6,650 nucleotides of DNA, from assembly GCA_029267795.1 (NCBI GenBank), contig JAJUHR010000103.1:1-6650 (forward strand). Reading direction: 5' to 3'. This document shows positions 1-6,650 of the stretch, in pieces. This DNA comes from Planctomycetota bacterium. GTDB taxonomy: Bacteria; Planctomycetota; Phycisphaerae; Phycisphaerales; Phycisphaeraceae. The translations under genes and the position numbers were made by a program. The notes beneath the pieces are model-generated. The model did no database searches and was not told where the DNA came from. It saw only the letters and a list, made by a program, of their open reading frames with translations. The stretch's first letter is position 1. Each line of letters starts with the position of its first letter.

Positions 1-2033
<2,033 letters not shown>

Positions 2034-2050
2034 AAGCCCGTTTCCCAACG

Positions 2051-2074
2051 CTCTCTCCCGATCGAGGAGCAGAG
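2051..2074 (+). terminator. Hairpin after the kinase stop codon, possible terminator
   Basis: The arms CTCTCTCC (2051-2058) and GGAGCAGAG (2066-2074) pair over eight base pairs with one bulged C (2070) and a seven-base loop, starting 18 bases after the TAA. No U-tract follows directly; the first T-rich stretch is about 15 bases on (CTCTTTCC). It could end or stabilise the kinase mRNA, but it is not a canonical intrinsic terminator. Confidence 0.35.
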
Positions 2075-2211
2075 GATGGTAATCACTCTTTCCTATGGCC
2101 CGGGGTGATCAGGTGGTGCTGTCTTCTCCCGTCCAACATGGCTTATCCCTGTCCGGGGCATGGGCCCGCGATGTCCTTTATCGCTGGTGAGGGTTTTGTA
2201 GAGTCGATTTA

Positions 2212-2243
2212 TAACCTCGCTTTCGAGTCGGGAGAAGAGGTTA
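2212..2243. repeat. Short inverted repeat in the spacer
   Basis: TAACCTC (2212-2218) and GAGGTTA (2237-2243) are perfect 7-bp inverse complements around an 18-base loop. Beyond an A-A mismatch the pairing extends with TTT against AAA. On the + strand the arm is followed by A rather than T, so it is not an intrinsic terminator in that direction. It could be an operator or an RNA stem, or chance. Confidence 0.3.
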
Positions 2244-2337
2244 AAAACCACCCTCGGAGATTCGGGGCTGGGATTGATGGAATTGCAGGCGATCTGACTC
2301 GTGGCCCGACTTTTTTCCGTGATTGTGGGGTTCTTGG

Positions 2338-2366
2338 TTGACGTGCTGGATAGTGGGCAGAACAAT
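2338..2366 (+). promoter_or_regulatory. Sigma-70-like promoter of the tRNA gene
   Basis: A -35 box TTGACG (2338-2343; 5 of 6 to consensus) and a -10 box AACAAT (2361-2366; 4 of 6) are separated by 17 bp. Transcription would start near 2373, about 12 bases before the mature tRNA, leaving a short leader as is usual for tRNA genes. Spacing and placement are the main support. Confidence 0.55.
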
Positions 2367-2384
2367 GTCGCGGCGATTGAGTTT

Positions 2385-2468
2385 GGCCGCGTGCCAGAGT
2401 GGACTAATGGGGCGGATTGCAAATCCGTTGGGCTCTGCCCGTCGTGGGTTCGAATCCCACCGCGGCCT
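2385..2468 (+). tRNA. tRNA-Cys(GCA) with a long variable arm
   Basis: The full cloverleaf can be drawn by eye. The acceptor GGCCGCG (2385-2391) pairs perfectly with CGCGGCC (2461-2467), and the discriminator is T2468 (U73, as expected for Cys). The D-stem is CCA/TGG (2394-2396 with 2408-2410), and its 11-base loop contains the GG pair at 2401-2402. The anticodon stem is GCGGA/TCCGT with loop TTGCAAA, giving anticodon GCA at 2419-2421, which reads UGC/UGU. The T-stem GTGGG/CCCAC encloses TTCGAAT. CCA is not encoded. The variable region is 15 bases (2429-2443) and folds as GGGC-TCT-GCCC, so the molecule has class II shape, normally seen in bacterial Leu, Ser and Tyr tRNAs. Anticodon and U73 both argue for Cys charging. 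No integrase or att duplication flanks it. Confidence 0.95.
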
Positions 2469-2495
2469 GTGACGCAAAACGTGGGAGGCGCCGCT

Positions 2496-3080
2496 TTATC
2501 GGTCCATGGGGTTGTTACGCTCGGGTGCTTCGGTGTGGAACGATTCGATCGTCCTCGACGGCGGGTCGGCGCGGACTTGGCCTAGCGCCTTGAGGGTGAA
2601 GACGAACAGCGCAGCGGTCAGCAGGGTGAGCAGGGCGTGCCAAACCCGCAGCATCGCAGGCCCTTCGGCGACCCACAGGGCCACGCCGGCGACGAGCAAC
2701 ACCACGAACAGGCTGGTGTTCGCGATGACCGCCCCCCACGCAGCTCGCGGCTTGTCGGCTTGCAACCCCAAGCCGAAGACCGCCAGCGCCAGCCCGCCCA
2801 CGGGGACAAACCCCACCATCAGCGCGACGGCTGCTTTAGGCGGGTCACGAGCAAGCTGACCGAGCGTGACACCGGGTGAGGGGTTTTTTTCGAGTTCCTG
2901 CCAAGTCCGAGCCCGCGACCACACGGGGTCCCAAAGGCCCGCGGTCGAACCGACGCAGCAGCTGGAAAGGAATAGCACGATCCCCACCCACTGCAGGAGA
3001 ACACCCGTCCCTTTGGCGAAAGCGCGGGGGGGCGTGGGTTCGGCATCGGGGGCGTGGAGTTTAGACCGACCTGGATCCAT
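2496..3080 (-). CDS. Hypothetical four-helix membrane protein (194 aa)
   Basis: I do not recognise a named family. The protein starts with ATG (3080) and ends with TAA at 2496, 27 bases from the convergent tRNA. A polar N-terminus (1-24) leads into hydrophobic segments at about 26-47, 83-104, 115-137 and 143-163, followed by a charged tail of about 30 residues. A soluble loop of about 35 residues rich in W, D, E and P separates helices 1 and 2. Helix 1 contains SSCC (39-42), but the context SSCCVG inside a longer hydrophobic run does not make a convincing lipobox. It lies 8 bp after the next membrane-protein gene, so the two are almost certainly co-transcribed and translated together. It shares topology and scattered residues with that neighbour (VG..P in helix 2, P at +18, A.T..FVV in helix 3). 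Shine-Dalgarno is weak (GAGAG about 9 bases upstream). Function unknown. Confidence 0.75.
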   Translation of the reverse strand: MDPGRSKLHAPDAEPTPPRAFAKGTGVLLQWVGIVLFLSSCCVGSTAGLWDPVWSRARTWQELEKNPSPGVTLGQLARDPPKAAVALMVGFVPVGGLALAVFGLGLQADKPRAAWGAVIANTSLFVVLLVAGVALWVAEGPAMLRVWHALLTLLTAALFVFTLKALGQVRADPPSRTIESFHTEAPERNNPMDR

Positions 3081-3088
3081 TGGGGCTC

Positions 3089-3688
3089 TCAGCGGGGGAT
3101 CGACGCAGCCCGGGCTTTACTCGCTTGGCGATCTGCACGCAGGAGCCACAGTATCGTGTAAGCAAGGGCGATGGTGGGGGTGCCCAACAGGAGAACGACG
3201 CCGGTGAACGCCGCGGGTGAGCCTCCCTCGAGCGTGGCGAAGGCAGCGCGAAGGAGTAGCGCTCCGACCACGAAACATTGGGTTGTGGCCAGCAACAAGA
3301 CGAGTCTGATGGGTGTTCGGTACGCGGCTCGGATGCCACGCTGCAGGGTAAGGTAGGCGAGGCCTGGCGCGGCGCCCACGATCAGGACCACGGGGACGCG
3401 GTGCCAAGGGGAGACGTAGCTGTCCGAGTGGATCGTGTTGGGGTGAGGCATTGGTGGGGCGGGGGTTTGATGCTCGGCGGGGGTGTGCGGGTTCTGCCAC
3501 GTGTCGCTGATAATCCCGACCAGAAAAACGATAGTCACCGCCAGCTCGACGATGCCCAGCAAGCGGACCAAGTCAGCCGCCCGCGTGGCCGCTGTTGTCG
3601 CCACTGCAGCCGCTACGGGGTTTGCTGAATCGGCGCTGCTTGCGGGATGTTGCTCGCTCGGAAATGTCTGTAGGTGCGACCGGTGCAC
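3089..3688 (-). CDS. Hypothetical four-helix membrane protein (199 aa)
   Basis: I do not recognise a named family. The start is a GTG at 3688, 12 bases after the TAA of the TIM-barrel gene upstream; no strong Shine-Dalgarno is visible, and a later start before the first helix is possible. An Ala/Ser/Thr-rich N-terminus of about 40 residues precedes hydrophobic segments at about 43-61, 97-115, 127-148 and 160-183. Between helices 1 and 2 is a Pro/His-rich loop (about 63-95, including HTPAEHQTPAPPMPHP) that would face one side of the membrane. Helices 2-3 resemble those of the following gene, suggesting an old tandem duplication. Tight spacing on both sides implies an operon with the TIM-barrel gene and its membrane neighbour. 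The His-rich loop might bind metal, but that is speculation. Confidence 0.72.
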   Translation of the reverse strand: MHRSHLQTFPSEQHPASSADSANPVAAAVATTAATRAADLVRLLGIVELAVTIVFLVGIISDTWQNPHTPAEHQTPAPPMPHPNTIHSDSYVSPWHRVPVVLIVGAAPGLAYLTLQRGIRAAYRTPIRLVLLLATTQCFVVGALLLRAAFATLEGGSPAAFTGVVLLLGTPTIALAYTILWLLRADRQASKARAASIPR

Positions 3689-3700
3689 GGGTGTTTTTCT

Positions 3701-4510
3701 TTAGATGGAGAACGCGGCGTGTTCCCAGGTTTGCTTGCCGATGGCGGCCGCGATCAGGGGCGATTCGAGGCCTGACAGGTCCAGCACCACGGGGCCTTGC
3801 CTGCCGCTGGTTAAGTCCAGCGCAACGCGGTAGCCCAGCACATCCAAATCGCCCTCGCCCACGGGGCATCGCGCGCGGCCGAGCGTGAGGTCGGAGTCGC
3901 ACAGCCGGGCGACGGCCAGCCGCTTGGCGAGCTTGTGTGCCGCTGCGGTCGGGTCGGTGAGCTGGCTATCGCTGTGGAGTGACAAGACGGTGGCGGGGTC
4001 CAGGCCGGCCCCCAGCGCGGGCAGGTCGACTTCGCCGATCCACTGGATGAGGGCGTCCAATTGATCCTCCGCGTGCACCGCGAGGGTGACGCCGCGGCCG
4101 TCGGCGCACTCAACCAGGGCGGCTTTGATCGAGGGCTCGATGGATGCCACGGGCAGGCCGATGCTCACCGGGACGCGGCCCAGGTCGGCGGCCAGTTCGA
4201 TCGCTGCCACGGTCGCGGCCGTGGCGCGGTCCACATGCTCGCTTTGAACGTAGTGCTTTCGCGGCAGGAACAAATCCAGTCCCGCCAGCCTGACATTGGC
4301 GCGGCCCAGTAGGGCCAGCAGGTCGCGGCGGGCCCGGCGGCTCAGCTCGCGCGGGCGGATGCCGTGGAGCGTGGCGTCTAGTTGGACGCTGGTAAACCCC
4401 TCGGCGGCGAGGCGTTCCAGGGCGGTGCGGACCGACCAGTGGTGCTGCTGGACCAACGGCCGGACTGTTGGCGCCAACGTCAGGTCAGACCCGTGGGTGA
4501 GGATCGCCAT
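3701..4510 (-). CDS. TIM-barrel protein, sugar-phosphate isomerase/epimerase (AP endonuclease 2) type
   Basis: Probably a xylose-isomerase-like TIM barrel of 269 residues, a normal length for this superfamily. Visible strand/helix rhythm: first helix and strand ALERLAAEGFTSVQLDA (30-46); strand LAGLDLFLP (75-83); helix of ~24 Ala-rich residues (95-112) then VSIGLP; VTLAVHAED (141-149); GAGLDP (167-172); ARLCDSDL (201-208); VGEGDLDV (217-224); PVVLDLSG (240-247). The VGEGDLD motif is typical of the family. Metal ligands are not all canonical: D171 is present, but the His of the usual HxKD strand and the last-strand Glu appear replaced, so substrate and activity are open. I chose the ATG at 4510 because homology-like sequence begins there. 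A TTG at 4582 overlaps the preceding stop as TTGA and would add 24 unlike residues. Neither has a clear Shine-Dalgarno. Confidence 0.82.
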   Translation of the reverse strand: MAILTHGSDLTLAPTVRPLVQQHHWSVRTALERLAAEGFTSVQLDATLHGIRPRELSRRARRDLLALLGRANVRLAGLDLFLPRKHYVQSEHVDRATAATVAAIELAADLGRVPVSIGLPVASIEPSIKAALVECADGRGVTLAVHAEDQLDALIQWIGEVDLPALGAGLDPATVLSLHSDSQLTDPTAAAHKLAKRLAVARLCDSDLTLGRARCPVGEGDLDVLGYRVALDLTSGRQGPVVLDLSGLESPLIAAAIGKQTWEHAAFSI

Positions 4511-4578
4511 GTTGAAAAGTGTATCAGCCCCGTCACCCCGGTTGGCGTGAAGGCGCTGAGGGAAGATCGAGGGGGCTC

Positions 4579-4818
4579 TCAATCCGTTTGGCCGTGTTCG
4601 CGTGAGGGCCGGGGCCCGCGGCGTAGCGAGCGTAGTGCGGCGTTGAAGTAGATCAGGTATCCGATGAACCCGGCTGTTGCCGCCGCCGAGATGCTGGCGA
4701 GAAGAACGTGCAGCCCTTGGCCGGTGTGTGCGTATTGGCGGAACATATGCAGGGCCAATCCGAAGAAAAACAGGGCCGCTGCGGAGATCAGCACGCGATG
4801 GAAGTTGTATAGGTCCAT
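4579..4818 (-). CDS. Hypothetical small two-helix membrane protein (79 aa)
   Basis: A 79-residue protein that I cannot assign to a family. The ATG at 4818 is preceded by CAAGG at a six-base spacing, a better start than any further upstream, where the frame runs back into the preceding gene and reads arginine-rich shadow sequence. Two hydrophobic segments are clear: about 8-26 (rich in Phe, Leu, Ala) and 37-59. A short polar turn (27-36, RQYAHTGQGL) joins them, and a basic C-terminal tail (64-79, several Arg) probably faces the cytoplasm. A hairpin with both ends inside would fit the positive-inside rule. It sits between the nuclease-like gene (53 bp) and the TIM-barrel gene (68 bp). In the 53-bp gap the minus strand carries TAAAAT (4853-4858), close to a -10 box but without a matching -35. 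Confidence 0.72.
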   Translation of the reverse strand: MDLYNFHRVLISAAALFFFGLALHMFRQYAHTGQGLHVLLASISAAATAGFIGYLIYFNAALRSLRRGPRPSREHGQTD

Positions 4819-4824
4819 ATTAAA

Positions 4825-4829
4825 CCTTG
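4825..4829 (-). promoter_or_regulatory. Ribosome binding site deciding the 79-aa start
   Basis: The minus strand reads CAAGG, then six bases, then ATG (4818). This supports the short form of the small membrane protein over a 121-residue reading that begins inside the preceding gene. Confidence 0.6.
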
Positions 4830-4871
4830 AATTCCATGGGGGCCGTCGTGATATTTTAGCCGCCCTACGCC

Positions 4872-5528
4872 TTAGCCGCCGCGCACACCGAAGACGGCCA
4901 CCGAGCAACAGCCGTTGCCGATGCGGTCGGTGATCGGCAGGCATCGGACCACCGGCGGGGCGACGGGGTAGCCGCGCTCAATGCAACGGGTGTGCCAGGC
5001 AAGCAGGTCGTGGGCGGCGGTGGGCTGATCCGCGGTGAACAGCACCAGCAGCAGCCCGGCGTGGTGGATCACGCCATCGGTCCAGAGCTTCTTGACGTCC
5101 TGAGCGACGGTGGACAGCAGCTCGGAACTGTACCGGCGGAACGGGCCGGAGGTTTCGAACTGGGCGACGGTCTTGATCTCCAGCCAATACGCGGTTTCGG
5201 GGTCCACGGCTTCGAGGGTATCGAACAGGGTGCCGCGGGTCTGCGGGTCGCGCAACGGTAAGCCTTGGGGGGTGAGCACCACGTCACAGCGTTTGCCTTC
5301 GCTGCGGCGGGGGCGTGACTCATCCGAGGGGTATCGTTGCTCCGGCCAGACGCCGAAACCGGCGTGCTCCAGGGCCTGGTGGATCACCGGGTGCAGGCCG
5401 AGCTCGTCGAGGTGATCGAACCCGTAGACCGCTTGTTCGAGGTTGTCCTCCGCGGCCCGGCGGCGGAGCCCGGCGGCCACAGCGTCGGCTAGCTCGGCGG
5501 TGGACCAGTTCACCACGGTGATCGGCAT
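4872..5528 (-). CDS. PD-(D/E)XK nuclease-like protein (218 aa)
   Basis: Likely a PD-(D/E)XK-fold protein, by motif only. The core is CDVVL (81-85) with D82, then YWLEIKT (114-120) with E117-I-K119: an acidic residue on one strand and ExK on the next, as in restriction-endonuclease-like folds. The gap of 34 residues is somewhat long and holds an insertion (about 89-112). A predicted helix before the core (QALEHAGFGVWPE, 51-63) and the helix-strand unit QDVKKLWTDGVIHHAGLLLVLFT (143-165) after it also fit the fold. The C-terminal third includes two close cysteines (207-208). The chosen ATG (5528) has AGGGA at a seven-base spacing; a GTG at 5588 would add an Arg-rich extension with poor support. 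No methylase, helicase or toxin partner is next to it, so it is not an obvious restriction system. DNA repair, an RNA target or a non-catalytic role are alternatives. Confidence 0.78.
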   Translation of the reverse strand: MPITVVNWSTAELADAVAAGLRRRAAEDNLEQAVYGFDHLDELGLHPVIHQALEHAGFGVWPEQRYPSDESRPRRSEGKRCDVVLTPQGLPLRDPQTRGTLFDTLEAVDPETAYWLEIKTVAQFETSGPFRRYSSELLSTVAQDVKKLWTDGVIHHAGLLLVLFTADQPTAAHDLLAWHTRCIERGYPVAPPVVRCLPITDRIGNGCCSVAVFGVRGG

Positions 5529-5634
5529 CGGGTTATCCCTGTTGTGCGGTCTTCGTCGGCGGCGATCGTGATCCTTCAGAAAGACCACGTGTTGCGGTGC
5601 GCAGGCGACCCCCCTGGCGATACGACATGGGCGA
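5529..5634. other. 106-bp gap between dehydrogenase and nuclease-like genes
   Basis: Apart from the ribosome binding site, I see no clear promoter boxes or terminator hairpin with a T-run on the minus strand. The gap is long enough for either, so whether the dehydrogenase and the genes after it share a transcript is undecided. Confidence 0.4.
5536..5540 (-). promoter_or_regulatory. Ribosome binding site of the nuclease-like gene
   Basis: The minus strand reads AGGGA, a seven-base spacer, then ATG (5528). This decides the start in favour of the 218-residue form. Confidence 0.6.
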
Positions 5635-6650
5635 TTACACCCGTGCGGTTTCCAATCCCTCCCAGCGGTGGGCCCGGATGGCGGCGACCACGCGCTCGGC
5701 GGCTTTTACCGCAGCGTACCCGGCGTAAGCGTCCACCGCGGGGCTGCGGCCCTGACGCACCGAGGCCAAAAAACTGGTGAGTTGCAAGGTCAGCGGGTCG
5801 TCCTTGGCCCCCGGCTGGTCCATGGTCAATTCCTTGACCTGTACGAGCTTGGAGTAATCCAGTTGAGCCAGGTCGGCCCCGGAAGCCAACTGCCGTCGGA
5901 CGTCGTCCAGCGCCTGGGCGTTGTCGGATTTGCGGATCACCAAGCCGTTGCGGCGGGCGTAGTCGAGGCTGACGTAGGCGTCTTCGCTGAAGAGGCGTAG
6001 CTTGCGTTCGGTCTTCAAGGCGAGGCGGCTGGCGGTGAGGTTCGCCACGCAGCCGGAGGCGAACAGCAGCCGGGCGTTGGCCACGTCCTCGTGCGTGCCT
6101 AGCACCGCTACGCCCGTGGCGTCGATGCGCTCTAAGGGCGAGTCCGCCAGCAGGAGCACGATGTCCAGGTCATGGATCATCATGTCCATCACTACGCCGA
6201 CGTCGAGGGAGCGGAACGTCATGGGGCTGATGCGGTCGACCTCGATGAACCGCGGCCGCAGGTTCATCGCGGTCAGGGCCTGCACAGCGGGGTTGAAGCG
6301 TTCGGTGTGACCGACCTGAAGGATCGCGCCGCACGAACGGGCCAGCGCGACCAGCGCCTGGGCCTCGGCCACCGTGGGGGCCAGCGGCTTTTCGATCAGG
6401 CAAGCGATGCGGCGTTCCAGCAGCGGCTGGGCCGTGGCCACGTGCGTGGCGGTGGGGGTGGCGACGCTGGCGGCGCGGAGGTCGGGGTGCCGGGCCAGCA
6501 GCTGTTCGGTCGTGGTGTACGCGTCGCAGCCGAATTCGGCCGCGGCGGGCTGGGCGCGCTGGGGGTCGGAGTCCACCACCGCCACGAGGGTGGCGCCGGG
6601 GATCTGTCTGTAGACCCGCGCGTGGTGGGTGCCCATCCGGCCCACGCCGA
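5635..6650 (-). CDS. Gfo/Idh/MocA-family dehydrogenase, UDP-GlcNAc 3-dehydrogenase-like, 5' partial
   Basis: NAD(P)-dependent sugar oxidoreductase. The frame runs off the right edge, and the last residues visible upstream (GVGRMG) are the Rossmann GxGxxG loop, so only a few N-terminal residues are missing. Numbering from the GTG at 6645: strand LVAVVDSDPQRA (20-31), whose Asp follows the nucleotide-binding strand; VATPTATH (61-68); the family hallmark EKP (85-87, K86 catalytic); VGHTERFNPA (111-120); and MIHDLD (156-161) with the conserved H158. The C-terminal sheet includes DVANARLLF (187-195) and ANLTASR (201-207). GH.ERFNPA, the RSLDVGVVMDMMIHDLD stretch and ANLTASR resemble the GnnA group, which oxidises UDP-GlcNAc at C3 to make amide-linked lipid A precursors. 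Which sugar it uses here is inferred, not seen. No lpx or aminotransferase gene is visible inside the window; a partner could lie to the right. Confidence 0.9.
   Translation of the reverse strand, partial: GVGRMGTHHARVYRQIPGATLVAVVDSDPQRAQPAAAEFGCDAYTTTEQLLARHPDLRAASVATPTATHVATAQPLLERRIACLIEKPLAPTVAEAQALVALARSCGAILQVGHTERFNPAVQALTAMNLRPRFIEVDRISPMTFRSLDVGVVMDMMIHDLDIVLLLADSPLERIDATGVAVLGTHEDVANARLLFASGCVANLTASRLALKTERKLRLFSEDAYVSLDYARRNGLVIRKSDNAQALDDVRRQLASGADLAQLDYSKLVQVKELTMDQPGAKDDPLTLQLTSFLASVRQGRSPAVDAYAGYAAVKAAERVVAAIRAHRWEGLETARV

Larger units (their letters stand above)
2034..2384. other. Non-coding spacer between kinase and tRNA
   Basis: About 350 bases with no convincing gene. Short open frames exist on both strands, but they lack family-like sequence and clear ribosome binding sites. 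The stretch is visibly richer in A/T than its neighbours, with runs such as AAAAA near 2243 and TTTTTT near 2311. It contains the post-kinase hairpin, an inverted repeat at 2212-2243 and the tRNA promoter at its right end. A 9-bp long-range complement also occurs (CTTCTCCCG at 2123-2131 against CGGGAGAAG at 2229-2237), which may be chance. A small RNA or long leader is possible but not shown. Confidence 0.6.

Noticed and set aside
2105..2341. A 78-codon frame in the spacer on the + strand
   Set aside because: No family-like sequence, no good ribosome binding site, and base composition unlike the neighbouring genes.
2093..2422. A 109-codon frame on the - strand over the spacer and tRNA
   Set aside because: Runs into the tRNA, no recognisable domain, composition typical of non-coding sequence.
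2462..2494. GCGGC/GCCGC stem followed by TTTA after the tRNA, as a terminator
   Set aside because: Only five base pairs with a long loop, it uses the tRNA acceptor strand, and the T-run is three bases.
2385..2495. tRNA gene as an integration (att) site
   Set aside because: No integrase and no repeated tRNA 3' end elsewhere in the window.
2301..2585. Open frame reading through the tRNA, containing RVPEWTNGADCKSV
   Set aside because: This peptide is a known false product of translating a tRNA gene; the frame overlaps the whole tRNA and the convergent gene.

Overview
The window is GC-rich, densely coded bacterial DNA. It probably comes from a planctomycete of the Phycisphaerae type. That placement is an inference from the overall gene style (a Gfo/Idh dehydrogenase with GnnA-like motifs, a divergent TIM-barrel protein and several unrecognised small membrane proteins), not from a marker gene.

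Layout. Bases 1-2033 (+) hold the C-terminal 676 codons of a soluble hybrid histidine kinase (GAF-PAS-HisKA-HATPase-REC) whose start lies left of the window. A spacer of about 350 bp and visibly lower GC follows. It has a hairpin just after the kinase, a second inverted repeat, and a good sigma-70-like promoter leading into a tRNA gene at 2385-2468 (+). The tRNA has a GCA anticodon (Cys) and U73, but also a long, paired variable arm, which is unusual for cysteine.

From 2496 to the right edge every gene is on the minus strand, so the tRNA and this block converge. In transcription order (right to left) the block holds: a Gfo/Idh/MocA-family NAD(P)-dependent dehydrogenase, cut by the window edge and resembling UDP-GlcNAc 3-dehydrogenase; a 218-residue protein with a PD-(D/E)XK nuclease-like motif; a 79-residue two-helix membrane protein; a 269-residue TIM-barrel protein of the sugar-phosphate isomerase/AP-endonuclease-2 type; and two adjacent four-helix membrane proteins that look like diverged tandem paralogues. 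Gaps are 106, 53, 68, 12 and 8 bp, so at least the last three genes are probably co-transcribed.

How the genes work together is not obvious. The dehydrogenase may act on a nucleotide sugar for envelope or lipid A synthesis. The kinase is presumably an independent sensory unit. No mobile element, CRISPR array, rRNA or integration scar was seen. The most unusual items are the class II-shaped tRNA-Cys, the paralogous membrane pair and the orphan nuclease-like protein.
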